DNA of 64,000 bases from Bacteroidia bacterium (GCA_030428705.1 JAUIDI010000002.1:496001-560000), one strand, 5' to 3'. Shown: positions 36,640 to 46,691, counted from the first letter of the stretch. Made by a program: numbers and translations. The notes: a model not told the origin generated them from the letters alone.

Positions 36640-39600
36640 TATCTTATTAGCTGTATCCAGCCCTTTGTAATTTTAGCGCTCTCATTTTCGATGGCTATGT
36701 TCAAAATATAAAAATAAGTGCCTTCTGGAACTTCCTTGCCCTTCCAAGTACCGTCCCAAACTTTTTCTTCGGTCATGTTTCGAGCTTCGTAAACGGAGTT
36801 TCCGTAGCGATTAAAGATATCGATATCATAGGTAATGTCCACCAGTTCATCCATACCATCGGCATTTTTTCGGAGACGGTTAATTTTCAAATCGTCGTTT
36901 ATGCCGTCGTCATTCGGTGAAAATTGATTGAAAACGATTCCAATATCCACTACATTGCGGGTGGTTATTTCTACTTCAACCTCTGATATGCTATCTTCAT
37001 CATTGGCAATGCTCTCCGCAGGCGACGAACGTATTAATTGAGCTTGGTTGACAACGGTACCAATACTTCTAAATACAATCTTGTAAGATAATTCGATTTC
37101 TTCACCGACAGCTAGGTTGTCGATAAGCCAAACCCCAGTATTCATATCAAAAGTACTTCCTATTGGCGTGTTTGCTTCCAAAAACCCATAAACTACTCCA
37201 TCTTCGTTTGAAAAAATATCCTGTACCCTAATATTCGATACAGCATCGTTTAAAGATTTATTGATGACCTTTACAAAATATTCAACCTCAACTTCATCTT
37301 CTATATCATTGATGAGGCCAAACACTTCTTTTACTCGGTTTTTGTCCGGCCCTAGTCTTGCTGTTTTCTCGACAATCAGGTTTACGCCCACCGGACGGAC
37401 AAAAATTATCTCTACCGTAGCCGAGTTATTGGCCTGATTGCCATCTTCCGGAAGTGAAGCCAATAATTCGGCAGTATTTGTATGGACATCACCTTCAATC
37501 ACAAATGCCTTGATTTCAAGTGTTAACGACTCAAGAGGACCTATCTCAAAAATTTGCCATTCACCTGTATTAGGATCATAATTACCTGCAGAAGCTGTAT
37601 GCGAATCGTATTCAAAGCCTGATTCCAGCAAATCACCTACTATTATACTTCTTGCTTTTCGATTTTCGAGATTGTTCAATGTTATCGTAAAAATCAAAGT
37701 ATCCCCTATGGCCGCATTTTCATTATCGACCGTTTTTAACACTTCTAAGTCAATGGGTTGACAATTTATATGGTCGGGGTTCGGGTCACAGGGATCTAGA
37801 GGATCACTTTCTCCTTCATCGACTTCGCCATTTCCGTTCAGATCCTCATCGCTATCCGGTATATCATCACCGTCACTGTCGCAAACCCCGTTCAAGGTAT
37901 TCGGTACACAAGGGTTTAGGTTCGCAGGATCCGACTGATCCACAACGCCATCACTATCTTCATCGGCCACATTGGAATCCAAAGCATCGATGATGCCATC
38001 ACCATCTTCATCCAATGGGTTTTCAATGTCATCGCCGACTTCGGCACCATCTAATATGCCATCATCATCAGAATCTGCATCTTGGGGGTCGGTCCCAAGC
38101 GCTTGTTCTTCACCCCCGAACAATCCATCACCGTCGTCGTCAGTGTCGCAATTGCTTACCGAGACCGTTACCGAAGCCGAATCGTTTTCGCATGGCACCT
38201 GTGCATCTGTTGTGGTATACGTAAATACATAAATACCATCGGGAGCACCTATAAAGTCTACGGCAGTTCCATCTCCCGGGGCAATTGTCGCAGGGCCGGA
38301 AGAAAATGACCAGGTACCCGGGTCTTCTCCCTGCAATTGCCCATTTAAATCAAGTATGGTATTACCATATTGCGGATCACTACACGAGGAGGTATCCGTA
38401 GGCGTTCCGGCCGATGGTTGATAGGCAACTATAACTTCGACCGGTTCTCGGGTCGAAACACAACTATTTTCGGTCGCTTCGACATAAAAAGTATACGTTA
38501 CTATCCCAATACTTGCCGAAGGTGCATTGACCGTTGTTTCAAAACTTGGCCCCGAACCGATAGGTGTATCACCGTCAATCGTATCGTACCAATTAAATGT
38601 AGGATTACCTGTAGAAGAAGCCGTTAAGGTTACTGTACCCGAACCGCATCGTTCATCACCATTAGCTTCTGTAATGGTAGGGGTCGGTGTACTTGCAAGA
38701 TTTACTACCAACGCCGGACTTGCACAAGTGTTTACTGCATCCCAGAAAAAAGCATAGTACGTTCCTGGCAATGGGTTGTTTATCTGGTCGATAGTCAAGT
38801 GGGCACTAGTATTTTCAAGATTGGAATCACTGCTCCATCTTAATGTCGTATTTGGCGGCGGAGTACTATTCGTAAATTGGCTCAAACTTACATCAATAGT
38901 GTCACAAAAGGCAGTTTCAGGTGCGTCAGGTGCCAAGGCAGGTGCAGTATCACCGGCGACGCAAGGGTCGCAATCGGTAACTGAGATACTGATATCGGCG
39001 GTTTGGTTTACACAGGGTGCGCCAGCTGTTAAAGTATACCTAAATACATAAGTGCCTGATGGATCATTATTAAAATTGACGACATTACTTCCATTAATAT
39101 TCCCGGGGTTGGCCGGACCTGAAATAAAGCTCCAAGTTCCACCTGCATCTTCGCCGGTGAGCCCATTGTCAAGATCAAAAGTAGTCGTACCAAAAGACGA
39201 ATCGCTACAACTGGTTAAATTCGCAATCGGAGTTCCTTCATTGGGAGTCTGATTAATGGTAATCGTCAATGCTGTTGAAGGGCTTGCACAAGTCCCTGTT
39301 GAAGACCAAAATACCGCATGGTAGGTACCAGCAGTAACAGCATTTGAGGCTGCTACCGACATCAACTGGCCCGCGGTAGTCGGGTTGGCAACGGTACTCC
39401 ATCTCAAAGCCGATTGAGGTGGCAGACCTCCGCTGAAGAAGTTATTCAGATTCACCGATGCCACATCGCAAAACGAAGTCGGCTCATTATCCAAAACAGG
39501 AGCTGTATCTCCGGCCGGGCAATCATTATCGACTATGGTAACCGTTCTATCGCCAGCAGGAGATGAAGCCACCGTAAACAAAGGGTCGCTGGGGGTACCC

Positions 39601-40298
39601 AATGTCAATACTACGGTTTCATCAGACTCAAAATCCGTATCGTCAATAGGTTGTATTCTTAAAGTTCTGGCCAGTGTACCGGCAGGAAATGTGAGCGTTG
39701 CCTGTCCCACAACATCATAATCGGAATTCGCCCCTCCATTTGTGGCGGTTCCAGTTAAAGTATAGGGTACTGTCACCGCTGTTCCAGTACCGTTTTCGAA
39801 ATCCAAATCAATTCTGAACCTTCCTTCTCCCGGGGGATCCTCTTCTCCCGCATTGGCATCCAAAGTAGTTATGGTAAACTGTCCTGCGTCGTTGTCCTTA
39901 ATGATTATTGTTTTTGTTCGGTTTGCTACCACCGGATCCAGTATATAGCCTATACCAGCCTGCAAAGTAACAATTACAGTCTCATCCCCTTCGACCAAAT
40001 TATCATCAATGATACCGGAGACCTCTATTTCTCCTTCAGATTCTCCAGCGGCAAGAAACAAAGACCCCGTCAATGCACCATAATCACTGGATCCCCCCCC
40101 ACCGATAGCAGTTCCAGAAACCTGATAATTAATCGTCCGATCTATTGCAAGACCTATTCCAGTAAGCGTAACCCGAAAAGCACCAGGATTTGCAATACCT
40201 CCAGTTTCGCCGGCATCTCCATCCAGAACAGTAAGATTTGCTTGTTGGGCACCTGCCACAAATCCGATCAGCAAAAATGCCAAAAAGACAAATCGCAT
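36639..40298 (-). CDS. Large surface protein with gliding motility-associated C-terminal domain (T9SS type B)
   Basis: A ~1219-residue secreted protein; ATG at 40298 gives a clean signal peptide (MRFVFLAFLLIGFVAGA). In-frame starts 19 and 29 codons upstream are possible. Regions in order: two Calx-beta repeats (GSSDYGALTGSLFLAAGESEGEIEV; NSDYDVVGQATLTFPAGTLARTLRI); Cys-rich Ig-like repeats with DCDPCVAGDTAPAL-type spacers; Asp-rich thrombospondin type 3-like Ca-binding repeats (residue ~720 on); two DUF11 domains (EVLKTVDNENAAIGDTLIF; VNLIVEKTARLG); and the gliding motility CTD (FNQFSPNDDGINDDLKINRL...DIFNRYGNSVYEARN...GTYFYILNI). Secretion by T9SS with its own SprF partner downstream; likely an adhesin. 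Confidence 0.9.
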   Translation of the reverse strand: MRFVFLAFLLIGFVAGAQQANLTVLDGDAGETGGIANPGAFRVTLTGIGLAIDRTINYQVSGTAIGGGGSSDYGALTGSLFLAAGESEGEIEVSGIIDDNLVEGDETVIVTLQAGIGYILDPVVANRTKTIIIKDNDAGQFTITTLDANAGEEDPPGEGRFRIDLDFENGTGTAVTVPYTLTGTATNGGANSDYDVVGQATLTFPAGTLARTLRIQPIDDTDFESDETVVLTLGTPSDPLFTVASSPAGDRTVTIVDNDCPAGDTAPVLDNEPTSFCDVASVNLNNFFSGGLPPQSALRWSTVANPTTAGQLMSVAASNAVTAGTYHAVFWSSTGTCASPSTALTITINQTPNEGTPIANLTSCSDSSFGTTTFDLDNGLTGEDAGGTWSFISGPANPGNINGSNVVNFNNDPSGTYVFRYTLTAGAPCVNQTADISISVTDCDPCVAGDTAPALAPDAPETAFCDTIDVSLSQFTNSTPPPNTTLRWSSDSNLENTSAHLTIDQINNPLPGTYYAFFWDAVNTCASPALVVNLASTPTPTITEANGDERCGSGTVTLTASSTGNPTFNWYDTIDGDTPIGSGPSFETTVNAPSASIGIVTYTFYVEATENSCVSTREPVEVIVAYQPSAGTPTDTSSCSDPQYGNTILDLNGQLQGEDPGTWSFSSGPATIAPGDGTAVDFIGAPDGIYVFTYTTTDAQVPCENDSASVTVSVSNCDTDDDGDGLFGGEEQALGTDPQDADSDDDGILDGAEVGDDIENPLDEDGDGIIDALDSNVADEDSDGVVDQSDPANLNPCVPNTLNGVCDSDGDDIPDSDEDLNGNGEVDEGESDPLDPCDPNPDHINCQPIDLEVLKTVDNENAAIGDTLIFTITLNNLENRKARSIIVGDLLESGFEYDSHTASAGNYDPNTGEWQIFEIGPLESLTLEIKAFVIEGDVHTNTAELLASLPEDGNQANNSATVEIIFVRPVGVNLIVEKTARLGPDKNRVKEVFGLINDIEDEVEVEYFVKVINKSLNDAVSNIRVQDIFSNEDGVVYGFLEANTPIGSTFDMNTGVWLIDNLAVGEEIELSYKIVFRSIGTVVNQAQLIRSSPAESIANDEDSISEVEVEITTRNVVDIGIVFNQFSPNDDGINDDLKINRLRKNADGMDELVDITYDIDIFNRYGNSVYEARNMTEEKVWDGTWKGKEVPEGTYFYILNIAIENESAKITKGWIQLIR

Positions 40299-40586
40299 AT
40301 AAAACGATTCAATCCCGGAGGCAATGTTGGAATCAATCCCTATTTTCAAATTCATCCGTTCAATTTTATTTCGAGGCCTGTTCAATTAGTCGGCCGTAAT
40401 TTGCCGAACACCCCAAGTCCAAAATCAACTAGAGACCGCTTTGAGCCTAAAAAATTCAATTCACAGCTATTGTGTAGGTAGGTCTGAAATGGGATTCAAT
40501 AATACTAAAAAAAACGTCCTTCAACTTAATTATAGGGTTAAATAAGCCTTTATCGGACAAAATACATATTATTGTGGTTTATCTAT

Positions 40587-41471
40587 TTACGATAATGATG
40601 CGGCCATGGTTTTTACGATAGGATCTATCTTACCGACCAAACCTTGAAGCACCTTACCTGGACCCACCTCGACAAATATATCCGCTCCGTCTATGACCAT
40701 GTTTTTTACACTTTGCGTCCATTTTACAGGTGCTGTCAATTGGGCAATCAAATTCTTTTTGATTTCCTCCGAATCCGTGACCGCCGTGGTCGTTACGTTC
40801 TGATAAATTGGACATTTCGGAGCACCGAACGTCGTGTTTTCAATGGCAGCTGCCAATTCTTCACGTGCAGGTTCCATCAGAGGGGAATGAAATGCACCAC
40901 CAACTGGTAAAACCAAAGCCCTTCTTGCCCCAGCTTCCTTTAACTTTTCACATGCCAAATCGATTGCACCGATATCACCGGAAATAACCAATTGCCCCGG
41001 ACAATTATAATTTGCGGCGACAACAATACCATCGGTTTCCTCACATATTCTTTCAACAATATGGTCTTCGAGGCCCAAAACAGCGGCCATCGTGCTTGGG
41101 CGCAGTTCACAGGCTTTTTGCATGGCCAAGGCCCTTTTTGACACCAGTGTCAGTCCGTCATCAAAGCTCAGCGTTCCATTGGCCACCAATGCCGAAAACT
41201 CCCCCAACGAATGTCCTGCAACCATATCGGGCTTGAATTCATCGCCCATCACCTTACTTAAAATAACCGAATGTAAATAGATAGCCGGTTGGGTGACCTT
41301 GGTTTCCTTCAAATCTTCGGGAGTACCTTCGAACATTATATCTGTTATCGAAAACCCCAGTATTTCATTGGCATTTTCAAATAATTCTTGTGCCAGAGGA
41401 TATTTTTCATAAAGGTCAAGACCCATTCCCACAAATTGGGCTCCTTGACCTGGAAATATATATGCGTTCAT
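40587..41471 (-). CDS. fabD: Malonyl CoA-acyl carrier protein transacylase
   Basis: A 294-residue enzyme that moves malonyl from CoA to acyl carrier protein, the start of fatty acid elongation. Motifs: N-terminal FPGQGAQFVGMG, the nucleophile Ser in VAGHSLGEFSAL near residue 90, GAFHSPLM (catalytic His near residue 200), and the C-terminal FVEVGPGKVLQGL. Standard length. It stands between the gamma-carbonic anhydrase gene and the ~290-bp gap (40299-40586), which holds no gene I can see. Confidence 0.96.
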   Translation of the reverse strand: MNAYIFPGQGAQFVGMGLDLYEKYPLAQELFENANEILGFSITDIMFEGTPEDLKETKVTQPAIYLHSVILSKVMGDEFKPDMVAGHSLGEFSALVANGTLSFDDGLTLVSKRALAMQKACELRPSTMAAVLGLEDHIVERICEETDGIVVAANYNCPGQLVISGDIGAIDLACEKLKEAGARRALVLPVGGAFHSPLMEPAREELAAAIENTTFGAPKCPIYQNVTTTAVTDSEEIKKNLIAQLTAPVKWTQSVKNMVIDGADIFVEVGPGKVLQGLVGKIDPIVKTMAASLS

Positions 41472-41610
41472 CGCCTTTTATTTAAGAGGCGCAAAAATAG
41501 CTATTTATTGTTTAATCGGTAAGCGTTCGGGACGAAAAATTGGGCAAGAAACTCAGAAAAATCCATTAATTTCTTACCTTATTTACGAAACAACGGAACA
41601 CTGAAAAACC

Positions 41611-42120
41611 CTACCTAAACCAGCCTGAATATTTGACGTAGTTATTGGCTATCTTATCAATTTCACCGGCACTCAGCTCAGGACTTATATCTTTTATTTT
41701 TTTTGCAGGCATTCCGGCAAACACAGATCCTTCGGGAATATGAGTCCCCTTGGTCACTACCGCACCTGCCGCTATGATACTATTGCTCTCGACAATGCAA
41801 TCATCCATTATGATACTACCCATTCCGACCAGTACATTATCTTTTATGGTACAACCATGGACAATGGCATTATGGCCGATCGATACATTGTTCCCAATGG
41901 TCGTTGGGGATTTTTGATAGGTACAATGAATTACTGCCCCATCCTGTACGTTGACCTTATCTCCCATCCTAATGAAATGTACATCGCCACGGACCACGGC
42001 ATTAAACCAAATACTGCAGTCATCACCCATACTCACTTCACCGACAACAGTGGCATTTTCGGCAATAAAGCAATTGTTCCCTAGCTGTGGTGCTTTTCCA
42101 TTTATAGTTCTTATTATCAT
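41611..42120 (-). CDS. Gamma-carbonic anhydrase family protein
   Basis: A 169-residue left-handed beta-helix of hexapeptide repeats ([LIV]GxxxxI periodicity: VVGEVSMGDDCSIWFNAVVRGDV, PTTIGNNVSIGHNAIVHGCTIKDNVLVGMGSIIMDDCIV). The His residues in VIHCTY and SIGHNAIVHGC match the zinc-binding triad of the gamma-carbonic anhydrases. The reaction is presumably CO2 hydration or a related metal-dependent role. It follows the LytTR regulator by 27 bp. Confidence 0.92.
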   Translation of the reverse strand: MIIRTINGKAPQLGNNCFIAENATVVGEVSMGDDCSIWFNAVVRGDVHFIRMGDKVNVQDGAVIHCTYQKSPTTIGNNVSIGHNAIVHGCTIKDNVLVGMGSIIMDDCIVESNSIIAAGAVVTKGTHIPEGSVFAGMPAKKIKDISPELSAGEIDKIANNYVKYSGWFR

Positions 42121-42147
42121 AATACCGGAAGTTTAAATCGAATCCCG

Positions 42148-42876
42148 TTAAAAATAGGCCAATAAATCTTTTTTCTTGGATGCCGAAACCATTAATTCCT
42201 TTCCATTGGAAACGATCACACTACCGCCTTTTCCCTTTTTATATTTTACGATTTCATTGACGTTTACCAAATATGATTTGTGAATTCGCGCAAAAGGAAA
42301 CTTGGAAAGGGCTTCTTCAAAGTATTTCAACGTTTTGCTTACCAATATCTTCTTATTTTCAAGGTGGATTTCGGTGTAATTATCATCCGCCCTGCAAAAT
42401 ATGATGTCGGAAACATCCAGCACCTGAAAACCATCCTGTTGCGGCAGGGTTATCTTACCTTTTACATTCTTGATCATAGGCTGAACAATCCGATCGTTCA
42501 ATGCCTCTTCCTTCTTTTTTATTTCGCTCACGTATTCAACGGCTTTCACCAATTCATCGATATTTATTGGTTTCATCAAATAATACGCGGCGTGGTTGTT
42601 CAAAGCGTCCATTGCATAGTGGTTGTATGCCGTAACGAAAACCGTTTCAAAATTACGGTCGGGAACCTGCTCCAACAGGTCAAAAGCATTACCGAACGGC
42701 ATCTCAACATCGAGAAATATTAGATCCAATTCATGTTCATTGATAAGTTGGATACCTTCCTGTATTGAAGCCGCTTCCCCCTCAATCTTAACATCCTTAC
42801 AGTATTTTACCAAATAGCTCCTTAGGATCTCACGACTGTTCGCTTCATCCTCTATTATGATTGCCTTTAATTCCAT
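42148..42876 (-). CDS. LytTR-family response regulator
   Basis: A 242-residue two-domain regulator: an N-terminal receiver (KAIIIEDEANSREILRSYL, phospho-acceptor Asp in DLIFLDVEMPFG, Lys in YLMKPINIDELVKAVEYV) and a C-terminal LytTR DNA-binding domain (IIFCRADDNYTEIHLENKKILVSKTLKYFEEALSKFPFARIHKSYLVNVNEIVKYKKGKGGSVIVSNGKELMVSASKKKDLLAYF). It lies 87 bp after the histidine kinase gene and is its partner. Confidence 0.94.
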   Translation of the reverse strand: MELKAIIIEDEANSREILRSYLVKYCKDVKIEGEAASIQEGIQLINEHELDLIFLDVEMPFGNAFDLLEQVPDRNFETVFVTAYNHYAMDALNNHAAYYLMKPINIDELVKAVEYVSEIKKKEEALNDRIVQPMIKNVKGKITLPQQDGFQVLDVSDIIFCRADDNYTEIHLENKKILVSKTLKYFEEALSKFPFARIHKSYLVNVNEIVKYKKGKGGSVIVSNGKELMVSASKKKDLLAYF

Positions 42877-42963
42877 AATTGCCTTTAACCGATCGGTTCA
42901 ATAAATCTCAAAATCATTCAACTTATTTGCTCTGGACAAAATTCAAACTTCGCAAAACCCCTT

Positions 42964-45168
42964 TCAATCTTTCTTTAAAGTAAATACCACTTTTGTACCT
43001 GCCCCATCGGTTTCGAGATCCGAAATACTGACATCGACTTTGTCCTTATACATATCGTTCAGAATTGCGATGCGCTTTTTGATGTTACCCATGCCCTTTG
43101 ACTTTTGCTTTTTTTGGTTACGTGTCTTCAATTCGGCAGATTTTTTACGGCCGATACCATTATCAACGATCTCGATTTCGACCGTATCCGGATTCTTCTG
43201 GTTCAAAGCGATGTGCAGATATCCTTTTTCCTTTTTATACCGTAACCCGTGCCAAATAGCATTTTCGATATAGGGCTGCAATAACATCGGTGGAATCCAA
43301 TAAGCCTCTACATCAATATTTTTATCAAGATCAATTTCATAATCAAATTTATCGGGAAAACGAGAATGCTCTAATTTCGTGTAGAGTTCCAGCAATTCCA
43401 ATTCTTTTGCCAATGGTATGAAATCTTCCTCGGAATTTTCAAGTACCGCCCTCATCAAGGTCGAGAACTCGCTTAGATAACGATTAGCACTTCTTTCATC
43501 GCTCTTGGCAATAAAATTATTGACCGAGTTCAACGCATTGAAAATAAAATGTGGGTTCATTTGTGAACGTAAGGACTTCAAAGCCAATAGGTTGTTGGCC
43601 AATTTTTGTTGCCGATTACTCCGGTAGAAAAAGAAAGCGGCCAGACCCGTCAAAACAAGTCCCAAAATGAGTGAATAGATGATCCATTGCTGCATTCTAT
43701 TGCTACGTTTCGCCAATTCTTGTTCGGTAAGGGCCAGACTATACTTACTTTGAGACAATTCCCTTTCTTGCTCCAGCCCCGAAATTCGGCTTTGTTTTGC
43801 CGCTATTTCCCTATTGAACCTAGCTGCCCGAGAAATCTCCTGTTCTTTGCGCACATATAGCGTATCGACCAATGCAGCGTATTCTTGCAATGTTTCCAAG
43901 GCTTTCGAATACTCGCCACGGTACTTGTAGACCTCTGAAAGCTTTCGCGTCGCATCTTTCTGAACAACAAGGTCATTTTCGCTATCGGCCTCTTCGATAC
44001 TCTGTTTTAAATAAGGTATGGCCTGATCATATTTGTCCTGAACGATATAGGCATTGGCGATTTTGTAATTGTTTCGTTGCGAAGTAATTGTATCGAAATT
44101 GGCAAGACCGTTTGACATTTCAGGTTCAGTCTTTGGCAAACTTTTTAGTTCATCCCCTATTTTTTTTCGCATCTCGATCTCCTCGACATATTGGCTCCTC
44201 TGATTAAAGAAATCAGCCACTTTTTCCTTTTCTTGAACGGCGCGTTCGGGAGCAAGGCCGCTCGATAGCTTGAGGGAATTACCGTAATAGGCCTCTGCTT
44301 CGATCAATCTATTCCCTTTGGCGTAGGCATCCCCGATTTTTGAATTCAAATCGGTCATCTTTGGTGTAATCTGGTTTTTTTTAGCTACGGTCAGACCTTC
44401 CTCATAGAAAGAAACAGCCTTATCTATTTGACCCATACCTGCATACACATCTCCCAAAATTTCGAACAGTTCGGTTCGTTGATAAGGAATCATATCGGTA
44501 ATCTCGATCAAGGGAAGGAGTACTTTTTCCGCTTCCTCAAAATTCTTGTTCAAGACATATGTACGGCCCAACAACAAAGTTGTACGCGAAGTTTTATTTG
44601 CCTCAAGAGCGTCTTTATAACTGGTGATGGCCAAATCATATTGCCTATGGTATTGATATACTTCACCAAGAACGGTCAGTGAAACGGCCAGCTGTTTCTT
44701 ATCGGCGCGTTCGCCCAATTGGGCAATCGACTGTGTGATAAAATCGATGCTCTTCGCGATATCGGAACGTTTGTAAAAGTTTGCAGAATCCAGATATGAC
44801 CTGTGCAGTGAAACTGCATTCCTTGAATCGCTATTTTTGCCATTATCCGAATCTTTTTCAGAATACCCCGCTACCAAGACATCTACATCTTCATCACTTT
44901 TAAGGATATATCTAACCGTCTCAAATTCCGGACTTGTAAAAACAAGTTCATCACCTATCGAGGCATTTATTTTAAATTCCCCTAAATCATTGGTTACGGC
45001 ATACATTCCCTTATTCGTCGTAACCTCTACTCCTTTGATTGGCACATGGTTTTCTTTTCCCTTTACAGAACCTTCGATTTCCATCTTGATCTTATGCTCC
45101 TGCACTTGGGAAAAGGCCATTGAACAGCCTAGTACAAAAAGTGACAATATATATTTCAACTGTTTCAT
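42964..45168 (-). CDS. LytS-type sensor histidine kinase with carboxypeptidase-regulatory and TPR input domains
   Basis: A 734-residue membrane kinase. A signal peptide (LKYILSLFVLGCSMAFS) leads into a CarboxypepD_reg-like beta domain (VPIKGVEVTTNKGMYAVTNDLGEFKINASIGDELVF). Next come at least six TPR helices, outside the cytoplasm by topology, a coiled coil, a transmembrane segment (WIIYSLILGLVLTGLAAFFFY), and a His_kinase/HATPase pair. The H-box is LKSLRSQMNPHFIFNALNSVNNF, and the N- and G-boxes are LLQPYIENAIWHGL and IVDNGIGRKKSAEL. It pairs with the LytTR regulator. The TPR array suggests that it senses an envelope protein or peptide. Confidence 0.93.
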   Translation of the reverse strand: MKQLKYILSLFVLGCSMAFSQVQEHKIKMEIEGSVKGKENHVPIKGVEVTTNKGMYAVTNDLGEFKINASIGDELVFTSPEFETVRYILKSDEDVDVLVAGYSEKDSDNGKNSDSRNAVSLHRSYLDSANFYKRSDIAKSIDFITQSIAQLGERADKKQLAVSLTVLGEVYQYHRQYDLAITSYKDALEANKTSRTTLLLGRTYVLNKNFEEAEKVLLPLIEITDMIPYQRTELFEILGDVYAGMGQIDKAVSFYEEGLTVAKKNQITPKMTDLNSKIGDAYAKGNRLIEAEAYYGNSLKLSSGLAPERAVQEKEKVADFFNQRSQYVEEIEMRKKIGDELKSLPKTEPEMSNGLANFDTITSQRNNYKIANAYIVQDKYDQAIPYLKQSIEEADSENDLVVQKDATRKLSEVYKYRGEYSKALETLQEYAALVDTLYVRKEQEISRAARFNREIAAKQSRISGLEQERELSQSKYSLALTEQELAKRSNRMQQWIIYSLILGLVLTGLAAFFFYRSNRQQKLANNLLALKSLRSQMNPHFIFNALNSVNNFIAKSDERSANRYLSEFSTLMRAVLENSEEDFIPLAKELELLELYTKLEHSRFPDKFDYEIDLDKNIDVEAYWIPPMLLQPYIENAIWHGLRYKKEKGYLHIALNQKNPDTVEIEIVDNGIGRKKSAELKTRNQKKQKSKGMGNIKKRIAILNDMYKDKVDVSISDLETDGAGTKVVFTLKKD

Positions 45169-45452
45169 ATCCCTAGTTCAACAACGTAAACTTAGCTGAT
45201 TTATGCGGTACTAAAAAATGGTGAAATCGGCAAACAGCCCCCGAAACAAAGCCTTTTTCATGCTTTGCTTAGTGGAAGTAGGTGTTCACTCATTGGGGAA
45301 TCCGTTTCACTCATTATTGGTTTTTTATGAAAATTTTGGAAAATACTTTTATCTGGAAATAATAATAGAAGCAAGTATACAAATTATGACAGGGCCACAC
45401 GACGAAAGGCCTCATATTGAAAAATAAAAAAGAGAATTAAAACCAAGATATC

Positions 45453-46637
45453 ATGAAAAAGTCAAAACAATTCTGGGTGTTGTTATTTGTACCCCTTTTT
45501 ACTATCGCCACGTATGGTTGCGAAGCAAAAAACAAAAATTCAATTCAAAGTCCGATCATCGCGAAGGCAGTCTTCCCGGAAAAGGACCGCAAGCCTACCA
45601 ACAATGTCGTCAAAATCGCACTGCTCTTGGATACTAGCAACAGCATGGACGGGCTCATAAATCAGGCCAAGGCACAACTATGGGACGTCGTAAACAAATT
45701 CACGCACGCCAAGTGCGGTAATGCCACCAGGCCGAAACTAGAGATTGCGCTTTACCAATATGGTAATGACAACCTATCGTCTAGAGAGGGTTATATACAA
45801 CAGGTCTTGAATTTTAGCAACGATCTTGACGAAATCTCTGAAAAACTATTTTCATTAACGACCAATGGTGGTGAAGAGTATTGTGGTGAAGTGATAGCTA
45901 CCTCCTTAAAGCAATTGGATTGGGGCAAAAATCCCGATAATCTAAAAATGATATTCATAGCAGGCAACGAACCTTTCGATCAGGGCAAATTGAATTACAG
46001 AGATGCCGTTGTCAATGCCAAAGAAAAAGACATCATCGTCAATACTATTTTCTGCGGTAATTACGAACAGGGTATAAATACCGATTGGAAAAACGGGGCA
46101 ATCTTGACAGGAGGAGAATATATGGCCATTGATCATAATCGCCAAGTCGTTCACATCGAAACTCCTTATGACGATATCATTATCAAATTGAACTCAAAAC
46201 TGAACAAGACCTATATATCGTACGGATCTCTAGGCCAATCTAAAATCAGGGCCCAGGCAGATCAAGACGCCAATGCCATGAGACTTGACGAAGGTGTGGC
46301 GGTAAAACGAGCCGTCAGCAAGAGTTCGCGTCTGTACAGTAACTCTACATGGGATTTGGTCGATGCATCGGATGAAGCCGAATTTGACGTTGCAAAAATA
46401 GAACGGGAGCAACTTCCCGATGAACTAAAAGGGAAATCGGACAAAGAAATCGAATTGTACATTCAAGAGAAAAAATCGGAAAGATCGGCGATACAAAAAG
46501 AAATACAGGTGCTGAATGTAAAAAGGGAAGCCTATATCGCCAAAAATCAACAAGTAGCCCAAAAAGGGGAATTGGAAAACGCAATGTTAAAGGCTATTCA
46601 GAAACAAGCGGCCCGAAAGAACTATACGTGGGAATAG
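45453..46637 (+). CDS. VWA domain-containing lipoprotein
   Basis: A 394-residue exported protein; the N-terminus (FWVLLFVPLFTIATYGC) is a lipoprotein signal. The von Willebrand A domain has a full MIDAS: DTSNSMDG near residue 54 (DxSxS), followed by the conserved LTTNGGEEYCGEVI and MIFIAGNEPFDQG segments. The C-terminal ~80 residues are charged and helical (EKKSERSAIQKEIQVLNVKREAYIAKNQQ), suggesting a coiled coil. Function unknown. It is divergent from the histidine kinase gene, with a 284-bp gap in which I see no gene. Confidence 0.88.
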   Translation: MKKSKQFWVLLFVPLFTIATYGCEAKNKNSIQSPIIAKAVFPEKDRKPTNNVVKIALLLDTSNSMDGLINQAKAQLWDVVNKFTHAKCGNATRPKLEIALYQYGNDNLSSREGYIQQVLNFSNDLDEISEKLFSLTTNGGEEYCGEVIATSLKQLDWGKNPDNLKMIFIAGNEPFDQGKLNYRDAVVNAKEKDIIVNTIFCGNYEQGINTDWKNGAILTGGEYMAIDHNRQVVHIETPYDDIIIKLNSKLNKTYISYGSLGQSKIRAQADQDANAMRLDEGVAVKRAVSKSSRLYSNSTWDLVDASDEAEFDVAKIEREQLPDELKGKSDKEIELYIQEKKSERSAIQKEIQVLNVKREAYIAKNQQVAQKGELENAMLKAIQKQAARKNYTWE

Positions 46638-46657
46638 TTACTCAGCAAGCTTTTTGA

Positions 46658-46686
46658 GCAAAGGGCCGGTAAAAATGGTCCTTTGC
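46658..46686. terminator. Strong hairpin between convergent genes
   Basis: GCAAAGGGCCG (46658-46668) can pair with TGGTCCTTTGC (46676-46686) in an 11-bp stem including two G.U pairs, with a 7-nt A-rich loop. It lies between the stops of the VWA gene (46637) and the PorP/SprF gene (46692); no T run follows on either strand. Confidence 0.5.
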
Positions 46687-46691
46687 ATTTG

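Noticed and set aside
37780-38160. Short-period Asp-rich DNA repeats in the surface-protein gene, at first sight like a tandem array
   Set aside because: They encode thrombospondin type 3-like calcium-binding repeats in one long open frame; not a CRISPR or structural DNA repeat.
40299-40586. Gap between fabD and the surface-protein gene as a hidden small gene or RNA
   Set aside because: Only short frames without features; most likely a long 5' leader and promoter of the surface-protein gene, and no strong hairpin was seen.
45218-45427. 69-codon plus-strand open frame between the histidine kinase and VWA genes
   Set aside because: No family resemblance, mixed composition, no promoter in front of it, and it would leave little room for the two divergent promoters. 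Treated as chance.
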